Shown: positions 31,761 to 40,650 of the stretch, one piece after another | Numbering within the stretch: the first letter of the stretch is position 1 | Layout of the letters: each line of letters starts with the position of its first letter | Assembly: GCF_004295795.1 (NCBI RefSeq) | Contig: NZ_SEBR01000001.1 | Location: 124,001 to 188,000, forward strand | Direction: 5' to 3' | DNA length: 64,000 nucleotides | Origin: Flavobacterium sp. | Lineage (GTDB): Bacteria; Bacteroidota; Bacteroidia; Flavobacteriales; Flavobacteriaceae | Position numbers and translations under genes: made by a program | The notes under the pieces: model-generated | The model's input: only the letters and a program-made list of their open reading frames with translations | Databases searched by the model: none | What the model was told of the DNA's origin: nothing

Positions 31761-32803
31761 TCCGAAAACAAATCCCGATCTCCGAAATAACGCTCCATGA
31801 AGTTGTGCAAAACGATCGGAACCGGGAATTTCGCCATCTCGTCCAAAGAAATCCCGTGTTCCAGTTTGCCTTTGACATCGGCCTGCCAAAACGTTATAGA
31901 CAAGTGCTGATGCGACAATTTGTGTACGATCGGCACAGAATTTATCCGCGAAAGCGACAGAATCTCGTTCGATACCGCATCCGAGACCATTGCCAAATCG
32001 GCCGGCGCATCGGTTTCAATCAAAGGGAATTCGTACAGATTTTGCCAAATTCCTTTGCCTTCGCGCTTGTTCAGAACCGTTTTCCCAATTTCGTCTTTAT
32101 AAACCAGATAGTTGAAATAGCGATTCGTGATTTTCTGCTTTTTAAATTTCACGGGCAATTTGTCGACTTTGCCTTTTTGCAACGCCAAACAGGAGTCGTT
32201 CATCACGCAAATCGCGCAGTTTGGACTTTTCGGTACACATTGCAAAGCGCCGAATTCCATGATCGCCTGGTTGAAAATCGCCGGATTGTCTTTTGGCAAC
32301 AATTCATAAGCCAATGCCGTGAACTCCTTTTTGGCTTTTGGCGAAGCGATGTCGGTTTCCACGTCGAAATAGCGCGACAAAACCCGGAACACGTTTCCGT
32401 CCACAACCGGAACCGCCTCGTTGTAGGAAAAAGATGCGATAGCAGCCGCGGTGTAATCTCCGACGCCTTTGAGTGTCAACAAGTCCCTATAGGTATCGGG
32501 AAAATTGCCTTTGTGCTCGCCCGCGACGATTTTCGCCGTGGCGTGCAGATTTCGCGCGCGCGAATAATATCCGAGGCCTTGCCAGAGTTTCAGGACTTGT
32601 TCTTCATCGGCTTTCGCCAAGTCGAATACGGTCGGAAAGGCTTCTGTGAAAGCGAAATAGTAAGGCATTCCTTGCGCAACTCGCGTTTGTTGCAGCATGA
32701 TTTCAGAAAGCCAAATTTTATACGGATCGACGGTTTCCCGCCATGGTAAATCCCGTTTGTTTTGCAAGTACCAAGAAATAAGGCGTTTAGCGAAGTCTGT
32801 CAT
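31745..32803 (-). CDS. mutY: A/G-specific adenine DNA glycosylase MutY
   Basis: A 352-residue repair enzyme that removes adenine paired with 8-oxoguanine. The catalytic Glu lies in LSEIMLQQTRVAQ, the HhH and catalytic Asp in KGVGDYTAAAIASF..VPVVDGNVFRV, and the 4Fe-4S ligands follow the C-x6-C-x2-C-x5-C pattern (CVPKSPNCAICVMNDSC). A NUDIX-like C-terminal domain follows. The last residues (DAELR) and the stop are encoded by the end of a dispersed element, so the natural C-terminus may have been altered. Divergent from the HU gene. Confidence 0.95.
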   Translation of the reverse strand: MTDFAKRLISWYLQNKRDLPWRETVDPYKIWLSEIMLQQTRVAQGMPYYFAFTEAFPTVFDLAKADEEQVLKLWQGLGYYSRARNLHATAKIVAGEHKGNFPDTYRDLLTLKGVGDYTAAAIASFSYNEAVPVVDGNVFRVLSRYFDVETDIASPKAKKEFTALAYELLPKDNPAIFNQAIMEFGALQCVPKSPNCAICVMNDSCLALQKGKVDKLPVKFKKQKITNRYFNYLVYKDEIGKTVLNKREGKGIWQNLYEFPLIETDAPADLAMVSDAVSNEILSLSRINSVPIVHKLSHQHLSITFWQADVKGKLEHGISLDEMAKFPVPIVLHNFMERYFGDRDLFSDAELR

Positions 32804-32860
32804 AGTGCGGGATAGCAGTCAAAAGTAATGTTTATGTTATTAAATTTTAATTAATTATGG

Positions 32861-32892
32861 TTGAATTATTGGTTTTTTGTTTCGTATATTTG
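32861..32892 (+). promoter_or_regulatory. HU gene promoter
   Basis: TTG at 32861-32863, a 21-base spacer and TATATTTG at 32885-32892 match the Bacteroidota consensus; the HU start is 41 bases on. Confidence 0.65.
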
Positions 32893-32932
32893 CCGCTCAA
32901 AAAATATCACACAATTATTAAAACGCAAGAAA

Positions 32933-33223
32933 ATGACGAAAGCAGATATCGTAGCGAAAATCTCTGAGAAGTTGGGTCTTGAAAAAGGCGACGTACAGGC
33001 AACTGTAGAATCTTTTATGGACGAAGTTAAAACTTCATTGGAAACGGGAGATAACGTATATTTGAGAGGTTTCGGAAGCTTTATCATCAAGACAAGAGCT
33101 GAAAAAACAGGAAGAAACATCTCTAAGAATACCACGATCAAGATTCCTGCTCACAACATTCCGGCATTCAAACCTGCAAAGGTGTTTGTTGAAGGCGTGA
33201 AAACCAACAACGAGCCAAAATAA
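32933..33223 (+). CDS. HU family DNA-binding protein
   Basis: A 96-residue histone-like protein. MTKADIVAKISEKLGLEKGD is the HU/IHF start, and GFGSFIIKTRAEKTGRNISK with the arm IPAHNIPAFKPAK completes the DNA-bending beta arm. The frame is open upstream to 32861, but the ATG at 32933 is the family start and follows the promoter. It is followed 31 bases later by the 30-residue basic protein, probably on the same transcript. Confidence 0.95.
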   Translation: MTKADIVAKISEKLGLEKGDVQATVESFMDEVKTSLETGDNVYLRGFGSFIIKTRAEKTGRNISKNTTIKIPAHNIPAFKPAKVFVEGVKTNNEPK

Positions 33224-33254
33224 ACCGAATCATTAATTTACAAACAATCGCATT

Positions 33255-33347
33255 ATGCCAAGTGGTAAGAAAAGAAAAAGACATAAGGTAGCGACGCACA
33301 AAAGAAAAAAACGTGCGAGAGCTAACCGCCACAAGAAGAAAAAGTAG
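33255..33347 (+). CDS. 30-residue basic ribosomal-type protein (AURKAIP1/COX24, mS38-like)
   Basis: An ATG-to-TAG frame of 31 codons starting MPSGKKRKRHKVATHKRKKR and ending RANRHKKKK. More than half the residues are Lys or Arg. This matches the small AURKAIP1/COX24-domain proteins found in Bacteroidota, related to mitochondrial small-subunit protein mS38, that bind 16S rRNA near the decoding region. It lies between HU and RNase G, and its stop codon sits inside the stem of a terminator. Too short for many gene finders, but start, codon use and context support it. Confidence 0.85.
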   Translation: MPSGKKRKRHKVATHKRKKRARANRHKKKK

Positions 33348-33369
33348 TTCTTTAACTACTTTTTCTTTT
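33339..33369 (+). terminator. Terminator overlapping the stop of the 30-residue gene
   Basis: AAAAAGTAGTT and AACTACTTTTT form an 11-bp perfect stem with a CTTT loop and a T-rich tail; the TAG stop codon lies in the 5' arm. Confidence 0.85.
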
Positions 33370-33646
33370 TAGAACCAATCCGGACAGTCCGGGAAAGCGT
33401 TCTACAGAAACGTTCATTGAAATTGGATTCCGACGAAAGGAGCAAGAGACAAGACGGGCATTTGGCTTTGACCGATACTCGTACCATAGTTGCTTTGGCC
33501 GCGTGAATCCTTCGGGTAATTTATACCTGTTATTGTTTAATCCATCCCCTCAGAAAGTATTGGGTTTTGAGAATTGAGTATTGAGAAGCATCTCATTACT
33601 AACAACTCCTTGCTCGCAACTGACTGTTCGGATAAAAATTTACAAG
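33370..33646 (+). other. Long leader before RNase G
   Basis: No gene is supported in this stretch. It holds a small inverted repeat (CCGGACAGTCCGG near 33380) but no clear promoter box. If transcription starts near its left end it would give a leader of over 200 bases, which is of interest because RNase E genes can be autoregulated through their leaders. Confidence 0.3.
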
Positions 33647-35188
33647 GTGAATAAAGAATTAATCATCAGATCGAGTTCTGAAGCCGTAGATTTTGCCTTA
33701 ACCAAAGATGGAAAACTAATCGAATTACACAGGGAAGAAGAGAAAAGCGACTTTCAGGTGGGCGATATTTTCATAGCGAAGATACGCAAACCGGTTGCCG
33801 GACTCAACGCAGCATTCGTAAACGTCGGTTTTGAGAAAGATGCATTTTTGCACTATCACGACCTCGGGCCGAATCTATCCTCCCAGTTGAAATTCCTCAA
33901 GCTTGTAAGCGCAGGTAAACTAAAAGAATCTTCACTCAAAAACTTTCAGTTCGAAAAAGAAATTGACAAGAACGGCGTCATCACCGACGTTTTGGGATCA
34001 AACCAATCCCTTTTGGTACAAGTCGTCAAGGAACCGATAAGCACAAAAGGCCCAAGGATAAGCTCAGAACTCTCCTTAGCCGGCCGATTCATCGTGCTCG
34101 TTCCATTCTCAGACCGCGTCTCCATCTCACAAAAGATCGAGTCCAAGGAAGAGAAAGACAGACTAAAACGCCTTGTCCAAGCCATTCGACCGAAAGGATT
34201 CGGCATTATCGTAAGAACGGTTGCCGAAGGGCAAAAAGTCGCCGAAATCGACAAAGACTTGCAGAACCTAATGACACGTTGGGCTGCAATGTGCAAAAAA
34301 TTACCAACTGCCCATCATCCGTCTAAAGTACTTGGAGAACTCAACCGAGCTTCTTCCATTTTGAGAGACGTCTTCAACGATACGTTTACGGGTATCGTAG
34401 TCGATGACGAGGAGTTGTTTTACAACATTAAGGAGTATCTGAGTGAGATAGCTCCAACCAAACAGAACATCGTAAAACTTTATCAGTCGAGAGATACGCC
34501 ACTTTTTGAGAGATACCACATCGAAAGACAAATCAAGACGTCTTTTGGCAAAACGGTCTCCATGAGTCGAGGCGCCTATCTGATCATTGAGCACACCGAA
34601 GCCCTTCACGTGATCGACGTGAATTCTGGCAACCGCTCGAACAAGGCTACCAACCAGGAAGCCACGGCCCTCGAAGTCAACATGATCGCCGCAACTGAAA
34701 TCGCACGACAATTGCGTCTGCGAGACATGGGCGGAATCATCGTAATCGACTTCATCGACATGACAAATCCAGACAACCGCAAGGTACTTTTTGACCATTT
34801 GCGTCAAGAAATGTCCGACGATAAAGCCAAACACAAAATCCTGCCACCTAGTAAGTTCGGACTCGTACAGATAACCCGACAAAGAGTTAGGCCGGAGGTA
34901 AAAATCAAGACAGCCGAAGAAGATCCGAACAATGTCAACGCTGAAATTCAGGCACCAATCCTGATCGTCGACAGAATCGCTTCTGACCTGGAAAGAATTT
35001 CAAAAACCCACAGCAAGGTCGTTTTAAGTACGCATCCGTTTGTGGCTGCTTACCTCAGTAAAGGTTTTCCATCAGTGCGCTCGAAGTGGTTCTTTGAGCA
35101 CAAAAAATGGGTGAAGATCATACCGCGTGACGCTTACACGTTCCTCGAATACCATTTCTTCGACAAAGAAGGAGTCGAAATCGAGTAA
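33647..35188 (+). CDS. rng: Ribonuclease G/E family endoribonuclease
   Basis: A 513-residue RNase of the E/G type: S1 domain (VGDIFIAKIRKPVAGLNAAFVN..DAFLHYHD), an RNase-H-like part, and the catalytic DNase I-like domain with magnesium-binding Asp residues in HVIDVNSGNRS and IIVIDFIDM. It processes rRNA and starts mRNA decay; it lacks the long E. coli RNase E scaffold. The start is a GTG at 33647 (VNKELIIRSSSEAVDF, the conserved N-terminus); the frame opens earlier at a TTG at 33581. A leader of nearly 300 bases precedes it. Confidence 0.94.
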   Translation: MNKELIIRSSSEAVDFALTKDGKLIELHREEEKSDFQVGDIFIAKIRKPVAGLNAAFVNVGFEKDAFLHYHDLGPNLSSQLKFLKLVSAGKLKESSLKNFQFEKEIDKNGVITDVLGSNQSLLVQVVKEPISTKGPRISSELSLAGRFIVLVPFSDRVSISQKIESKEEKDRLKRLVQAIRPKGFGIIVRTVAEGQKVAEIDKDLQNLMTRWAAMCKKLPTAHHPSKVLGELNRASSILRDVFNDTFTGIVVDDEELFYNIKEYLSEIAPTKQNIVKLYQSRDTPLFERYHIERQIKTSFGKTVSMSRGAYLIIEHTEALHVIDVNSGNRSNKATNQEATALEVNMIAATEIARQLRLRDMGGIIVIDFIDMTNPDNRKVLFDHLRQEMSDDKAKHKILPPSKFGLVQITRQRVRPEVKIKTAEEDPNNVNAEIQAPILIVDRIASDLERISKTHSKVVLSTHPFVAAYLSKGFPSVRSKWFFEHKKWVKIIPRDAYTFLEYHFFDKEGVEIE

Positions 35189-35193
35189 AAATT

Positions 35194-35224
35194 AACCGCT
35201 TTTCGAAAGACTGGCGGTTTTTTT
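35194..35224 (+). terminator. RNase G gene terminator
   Basis: AACCGC and GCGGTT pair across a 14-base loop, then seven T. Confidence 0.75.
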
Positions 35225-35246
35225 ATGTCTTGTTTCCAGCGATTTT

Positions 35247-35391
35247 AGGAGCTGATTCCCGCTCTTCGCTTTTAGCTTTCTTGAAAAAATCCGGGTTTGC
35301 AACGCTTGCAACGAGCTTCCTTCGGTCGCTGTCGCAAACGAGCAAACCCAGTTTTTTTTCTGCAAAAGGCTAACCGCTGCGATCGGGGCTA
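35247..35391 (-). repeat. TAGCCC-type GC-rich hairpin element, copy 2
   Basis: On the minus strand it begins TAGCCCCGATCGCAGCGG, contains a hairpin closed by GGGTTTGC/GCAAACCC, and ends AGCGGGAATCAGCTCCT. Ends and layout match the element at 16371-16520. Confidence 0.7.
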
Positions 35392-35502
35392 GATTTTTGC
35401 CGCCGGGAAATTCTTTCGGTCAAAAATTATTCTGCTCACCGGAAAATGCAAATCGGGTACCGACGAAATTTCGAGATTCCTATCTTCTCCCCGCGGACTA
35501 AC

Positions 35503-35635
35503 TTTTAACATTTTCTACAGAAAATCTGTAATGAAGTCTGCGCGCCAACTCCGAACTTTGAAGACCTAACAGACTTGTAAGTCTGTTAGGTCTTCAAGAC
35601 CACTCAATCGATGTGTTTCTGATGTGCTGAAAAAC
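35503..35635 (+). repeat. Dispersed double-palindrome unit, copy 5
   Basis: TTTTAACATTTTCTACAGAA opens the unit with the small palindrome ACAGAAAATCTGT. The 19-bp perfect stem TTGAAGACCTAACAGACTT follows (35558-35576 with 35579-35597), then the tail GATGTGTTTCTGATGTGCTG. Confidence 0.88.
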
Positions 35636-35730
35636 CAAAAAATAATCCGGAAAAAACAAAGAAAGTAACAGAAAATATCGAAAGTCAGCTTTCCAAAAAT
35701 AAATCCGCGTCCAAAGAAATCCGCATCAAA

Positions 35731-35757
35731 AAAAAATCCCGACTAAATCGGGATCTC
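35731..35757 (-). terminator. Terminator of the first T9SS giant
   Basis: On the minus strand ATCCCGA and TCGGGAT pair around five bases, followed by a long T run. Confidence 0.82.
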
Positions 35758-35780
35758 TAATAAATCGCTATCTCAAATTT

Positions 35781-37901
35781 TTACTCAACAAGCAACTTCT
35801 TGACGACCGAACCTCTCTCCGAAGCTATTCCAACAAAATAAAGTCCGGATGTCAATCCGGAAATATCGACAGAAGCCTCGTCCGAGACAAGCGAAAGCCG
35901 TTTCGACAAGACGCGAACGCCGCGCACATCGGTAATCTCCAAATCGATGCGACTCACATCGGCAGCACGAATCACAAAAGAACCCTTCGCCGGATTCGGG
36001 TAAAGCGTGAAAATGTCCAAACGCGGCTCTGCAATTCCAAGTTGCGTGACGGTCGTGTTGGCGAAATTGGTGACGATCGGCGGGTTCGTATCGAAGAAAA
36101 TCGACGCTTGGTTCTGTATGACATTTCCAACGGCAATCGACGATATTGGCTTGACCTCATAAACGACATAGCCGTGGCTCGCAGGTTCGCTCGCTTGCTG
36201 AGACGGCAAATCGATGTTTGGGAAAGTGAACGTCAAATTACTTCCGCTTCTTTCCGTAAAGTAAGTGTGGCTCGCGGCAATCGGTCTGAAAGTCGATGCG
36301 TCGAGATAACTTGGCAATGCGTTTTCGATCCTGATGTTAAGCGCTTCGGCCGTTCCGGTATTTTGGAATCGTACGACATAATGCAAATAACCTTGCGCTT
36401 GAGTCGGGGAAATCGTCGCGCCTTCCAAGCAAGTGATGTCGTTCGGATCGTAAGAATTCACGACGACCTGACTGATCGAAGTCGCATTATTCAAAGTATT
36501 TTGGTCGCCCGAAAGTGTCGCGTTCGCAGAAAAAACCAAAACGTCTCCGGCAACAGTCGTTGTCGGAACAGTGAAACTCGCTTCTACGTAAAGACTTTGG
36601 TGAGCCGCCAGACTGTAATTGAAAGTAAGCGTTCCCGATGTATTTGAGGTCGGACTTGTCGTGGCTGAAACAAAAGTCAGCTTCGAAGCGTCGTATGTCA
36701 GAGTCGCCGTTCCGGAAGCCGCTGTGTTTCCGTTATTGAAAACTCTCAAGCGAACCGGAGTCGTGATCGCAGGCCTGAACGTGCCAAGCGACCAAAGATA
36801 AGTCGCCACGTCGTTAAAGGCGTTTTCCTGCACGCAAAAGTCGGCGGTAGCCTGATTGTTCGAAAAGATGTTCAAACCGATCGACGTCGGGTTCAGGACC
36901 GTCATATAAGACTGCGTCGGCAAAGGCGCGACCGTGTTTATGCCAACCGGAACGTTCGCGAACATATAATTGCCCGAAGCGTTCGTGTAAGCAAACTTTT
37001 CCTCAGAGCCGAAAGTCTTTTTTACCGGACAATTCTGCAAGCCGGGATTCGTATCGTTACAGGTTGTGCCATCTTGGCTAATGTGGACCGTTCCAAAGAT
37101 ACTGTTTGGCGTACAGGCGATAAAACTCAAAGTCAACGGTTCGATGTTCGTGCACGCAAAACTTTGCATATTCGCCCAAACGACTTCGCCTTCAACGCCT
37201 TGGTAAGCCGTCGGATTTTCTATCGGATTCGTCATGTTCTGCGCATCTGCCTGAGTGTGGAAAAACATCGCCGGCGTGTAAGCCAGCGTCAAATCGAACG
37301 TCTCGTTCCCGGCGCAGTTCAACAACGTCTGAAGCATCAAAGTGGGCGGCAGGTCGAGGACCACGAAAAACGAAGATTCAACCGAACATTGGGCATTTCC
37401 CGCATACCAATAAAAAGTCTGGAAGCCGTTCACTTGCCAAAATTCCAACATCGTTCCGGGCGCGTATTGCGTTCCGAGTCCGCCGGGTTCTGTGTAAAAA
37501 GCACCGACGTCCACGAGCGGCAATTGTGTCACCATGCACTCGATTTGATTAGGAAAAGTGTAGTCAAGCGTCGGTAGATTCCAAACGACCTTAAATTCAG
37601 AAATGGCAAAAGCGCCATTGGAATTTTGGCTGACACGCGCATAAATCGTCACAATTTGGGTTCCCGAATAGCTCAAAGCGCCAGGAATCGCGGCAATTCC
37701 AGAAACGGCGTTGGCCTGTGACAAATGGTAAGTCACGGTGAACTGACCCGGATTTTGGTTGCCCAAAACAAAAGGTGTTTGCGTCGAAAGAGCGGCAGCC
37801 GACTGATCGCAAATGAAAACGCCTGGCGCGGTGTAAGCGGTTTGGGCATTCGAAACGACAAAACAGATCACGGCTGCGATCGAAAGTAAAATTTGCTTCA
37901 T
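35781..37901 (-). CDS. T9SS-exported surface protein with DUF7619-type domain
   Basis: A 706-residue secreted protein with signal peptide MKQILLSIAAVICFVVSNAQ. Domains in order: an N-terminal module, a Cys-containing module (QIECMVTQLPLVDVGAFYTE), a cysteine-bearing segment with FVVL..LLNCAGNETFDLT, a carboxypeptidase-regulatory-like stretch (ISQDGTTCND..YMFANVPVG), a DUF11-like repeat, a DUF7619-type domain (LHYVVRFQNTGTAEALNIRI..TFRPIAASHTYF) and a T9SS type A sorting tail (FTLYPNPAKGSFVI). It is a paralogue of the next gene upstream, 144 bases away. Surface display is inferred from the tail. Confidence 0.9.
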   Translation of the reverse strand: MKQILLSIAAVICFVVSNAQTAYTAPGVFICDQSAAALSTQTPFVLGNQNPGQFTVTYHLSQANAVSGIAAIPGALSYSGTQIVTIYARVSQNSNGAFAISEFKVVWNLPTLDYTFPNQIECMVTQLPLVDVGAFYTEPGGLGTQYAPGTMLEFWQVNGFQTFYWYAGNAQCSVESSFFVVLDLPPTLMLQTLLNCAGNETFDLTLAYTPAMFFHTQADAQNMTNPIENPTAYQGVEGEVVWANMQSFACTNIEPLTLSFIACTPNSIFGTVHISQDGTTCNDTNPGLQNCPVKKTFGSEEKFAYTNASGNYMFANVPVGINTVAPLPTQSYMTVLNPTSIGLNIFSNNQATADFCVQENAFNDVATYLWSLGTFRPAITTPVRLRVFNNGNTAASGTATLTYDASKLTFVSATTSPTSNTSGTLTFNYSLAAHQSLYVEASFTVPTTTVAGDVLVFSANATLSGDQNTLNNATSISQVVVNSYDPNDITCLEGATISPTQAQGYLHYVVRFQNTGTAEALNIRIENALPSYLDASTFRPIAASHTYFTERSGSNLTFTFPNIDLPSQQASEPASHGYVVYEVKPISSIAVGNVIQNQASIFFDTNPPIVTNFANTTVTQLGIAEPRLDIFTLYPNPAKGSFVIRAADVSRIDLEITDVRGVRVLSKRLSLVSDEASVDISGLTSGLYFVGIASERGSVVKKLLVE

Positions 37902-37998
37902 GGGTAAAGATGTTTTCCCAAATGTAAATTGTCCGAAGAAGAAAATCATTCTGTCATTGACGAGATTACAGTTTTTGCCGAGAATTCGTCGGTTTCCA

Positions 37999-38026
37999 AA
38001 AAAAATCCCGATTGTGTGTCGGGATT
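37999..38026 (-). terminator. Terminator of the second T9SS giant
   Basis: AATCCCGA and TCGGGATT pair around a seven-base loop, with a T run on the minus strand. Confidence 0.8.
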
Positions 38027-38045
38027 TTCTTATGATTCTGATTTG

Positions 38046-40628
38046 CTATCGGATGATCAATTTCCTGATGGCCGATCCTTTTTCCGAAGCCATCCTGACA
38101 AAATAAAGTCCTGAAGTCAATCCAGAGATGTCAACCGAAACTTCGTCCTGGACGAGCGAAAGCTTCTTGGCGAAAACCGTCGCGCCTCGAACATCGGCAA
38201 TTTCCATATCGATTTCGGACACATTTTGCGCCTTCACGGAAAAACGTCCCGAAGCCGGATTCGGATAAACCACAAAAGCATTCGCGGAATTTTCAGGCGT
38301 CGAGAGCAATTGGATTGTTGTCAAAGCTGTGTTGGTCACGACCGCCGCATTGAAATCGAAATAGATTTCGGCCGTGTTTTCGATCGTATCGCCAATTTGA
38401 GCGCCCGCGATCGGTTTAATTTCGTACACGATGTAGCCGTTGCTTCCGGCTTCGTCGTCTTGCTCGGCCGGCAAGTTGATGTTGTTGAACGTAAACGAAA
38501 CTTGATTGCCGTTTCGGTTTGCGAGATAATTGTGGCTGGACGCGATTGGCCGGAAAGTGCTCCAATCGAGCAAGTTCGAAAGTTGATTTTCGATGCGGAC
38601 GATTTGAGCAGCAGCCGTTCCCATATTCTGGAATCGTATCGTGTAATGCAGATAACCATCGGCTTGGTCAGGCGTAATCAAATCGCCTTCGTGGCAAGTG
38701 ATGTCGTTCGGATCGTAAGAATTCACGATCGTTTGAAAAAGCCCACTTGTGTTGTTCGTCAGATTCGTATCGTTAGCAACACTTACAGTCGCCGTAAAGT
38801 TCAAAATGTCTCCCATTTGTGCAGTTGGAGGCGTGGACACGACAAAATTGACAGGAATGGTCGTCAATCCAAAAGCCGGAACATTGCTGAAATTGAAAGT
38901 AAGCGAACCGGCGCTTTGAGCTGTCGGACTTGGAGTGCTTCCGGAAAAATCCAGCAAATTCTCATCATAGGTCAAAGTTAAGCTTCCAGAGGAAGGCAAA
39001 GCATTGTGGTTTTCGACAATCAATGCATAATAGGCCGCAAATCCTGGAATCGCCGCGCTTTCCGATGTGATTACGACTCCGGTGTCAACCGTATTTTGCG
39101 CGTCCGCGACACAAAAATCGGCGGTGAAATTTTGGTTGTTGCCCGTGACTTGAAACTCTTGGGAATCGGTTGTCAAAGTTGCTCCGTTCGGCAAACTCGA
39201 TTGGACGACGTAAACGTAATTCGATCCGGCATAAACATCAGCGAACTCAAATTCGCCCTGAGTGTTCGTGTAGGCGTAAATTGCTGTGTTTGCGTTCAGG
39301 CAAGCGATCTCGATTCCCGAGAGATTTGCATCCGAGGCATCGCAACCATTTCCATCGGCATCAAAACTGACTGTTCCCGAAATACTCGAATTTGTGCAAC
39401 TCATGCCTTTCAGGACGATCAATTCTATGGAAAAACAGCCCGTTTCGAGATTCTCGATTCTTGCGTAAGCCACGATCTGGTAATCGATAACGGTTGTGAA
39501 AATTGTCGGAAGTTGCTGGCTTTGCGCCAAAGCGTCGGCCATCGTCAAATAGATCGACGTAATTACATTGGCGTTGTTTGCAGAAATCGATGTGTAGAAA
39601 TCAGTGAAGTCGAAAGTTACCGAATTTCCTGTTTTGCAAGCTTCCACAACGTTATTCTGTAGAGCGATGTCGCCAATCGTGATTGTCATCGGACTGACGC
39701 CTCCGCAATTTCCTCCCGAAACGTAAATTGTCTTTGTTTCGTAGATGATCGTTCCTGCCGCGATCGGCGCCGCGCCTTGAAAATATTGGTATTGCCATCC
39801 AATCGGCAAAATGGGAAGTTCGTACGGCGCACAACTCGAAACGTCTTGCACGTTAAAATCGGAATTTTCAATAATGGTTATCGTGAAGGACGATTCGTCG
39901 GAACAATTTCCATTTTGGGCGTGAATATAAAGTGTCGTCGTCTCGGTAATTGCCGTGCCTGCCGATACTACATTTCCCAAACCATCCGGAAGCATAAAAT
40001 AGTTGGCGTTCGAAGACAAAGCCGGCAGTATGTAATTGTCACAAACCACCACATCTGGCATTTGAGGCGCGACCGGCGTGGCGATTATAGTTACCAGGAA
40101 AGACTCTTCGCTTGGACAATCGTTTCCGGGCGCATAAATCCAAACCGTTTGGGAAGCCGTGATAAGATTTCCAAGCGGAATCGGTTGTCCTTGGCCGCCG
40201 GGTTGCGAGTAATAAGCTCCAGACGGAAGCGCCGGCAAAGCATAGTAATCACAGGCAATTACGTCCGGCATAGGCGTGAGCAGCGTTCCGGTAATATGAA
40301 GTTGGAACGATGTCGTGTCGAATTGACCTGTGTTGATCGTGGTGACGCGAACCCAAATCGTCTGTGCGTCTGTGGCGGTGAATGCCGATGGATTCGCGAT
40401 CGGATTCATGCCGGAATTAGCATCGGCTTGGGTGAAATGCCATTGAACCGAATAGACATTTGGCGAAAGACCATTGAGTGTAATCGCGGCCGTTGGCGTC
40501 AAATCGAAGGTGTCGCTTCCGCATTGCGTCAAATCCGGAACTGGATTGGCGACGGCTTGTCCTGAAACAGAAAGGGTTACAAGAAGTCCGAAAAACAAAA
40601 AGAGTAGATTTTTTGCCATAAGATTCAT
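38046..40628 (-). CDS. T9SS-exported surface protein with tandem modules
   Basis: About 860 residues. The signal peptide NLLFLFFGLLVTLSVSGQ follows either of two close ATGs (40628 or 40619). Three tandem modules of about 65-70 residues begin with PDVIACDYYALPALP, PDVVVCDNYILPALS and VQDVSSCAPYELPILP; each ends with a cysteine-bearing strand. Then come a regulatory-like domain (GTVSFDADGNGCDASDANLS), DUF11-like repeats, the DUF7619-type domain (TIRFQNMGTAAAQIVRIENQ) and a sorting tail (FVVYPNPASGRFSVKA). It shares the whole C-terminal half with its downstream paralogue. Likely an adhesin or matrix protein. Confidence 0.9.
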   Translation of the reverse strand: MNLMAKNLLFLFFGLLVTLSVSGQAVANPVPDLTQCGSDTFDLTPTAAITLNGLSPNVYSVQWHFTQADANSGMNPIANPSAFTATDAQTIWVRVTTINTGQFDTTSFQLHITGTLLTPMPDVIACDYYALPALPSGAYYSQPGGQGQPIPLGNLITASQTVWIYAPGNDCPSEESFLVTIIATPVAPQMPDVVVCDNYILPALSSNANYFMLPDGLGNVVSAGTAITETTTLYIHAQNGNCSDESSFTITIIENSDFNVQDVSSCAPYELPILPIGWQYQYFQGAAPIAAGTIIYETKTIYVSGGNCGGVSPMTITIGDIALQNNVVEACKTGNSVTFDFTDFYTSISANNANVITSIYLTMADALAQSQQLPTIFTTVIDYQIVAYARIENLETGCFSIELIVLKGMSCTNSSISGTVSFDADGNGCDASDANLSGIEIACLNANTAIYAYTNTQGEFEFADVYAGSNYVYVVQSSLPNGATLTTDSQEFQVTGNNQNFTADFCVADAQNTVDTGVVITSESAAIPGFAAYYALIVENHNALPSSGSLTLTYDENLLDFSGSTPSPTAQSAGSLTFNFSNVPAFGLTTIPVNFVVSTPPTAQMGDILNFTATVSVANDTNLTNNTSGLFQTIVNSYDPNDITCHEGDLITPDQADGYLHYTIRFQNMGTAAAQIVRIENQLSNLLDWSTFRPIASSHNYLANRNGNQVSFTFNNINLPAEQDDEAGSNGYIVYEIKPIAGAQIGDTIENTAEIYFDFNAAVVTNTALTTIQLLSTPENSANAFVVYPNPASGRFSVKAQNVSEIDMEIADVRGATVFAKKLSLVQDEVSVDISGLTSGLYFVRMASEKGSAIRKLIIR

Positions 40629-40650
40629 TTTTACCAAATGTAGCAAAACG

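Noticed and set aside
31733..32749. A 338-residue plus-strand frame
   Set aside because: It lies opposite mutY, which has every catalytic residue and the Fe-S ligands.
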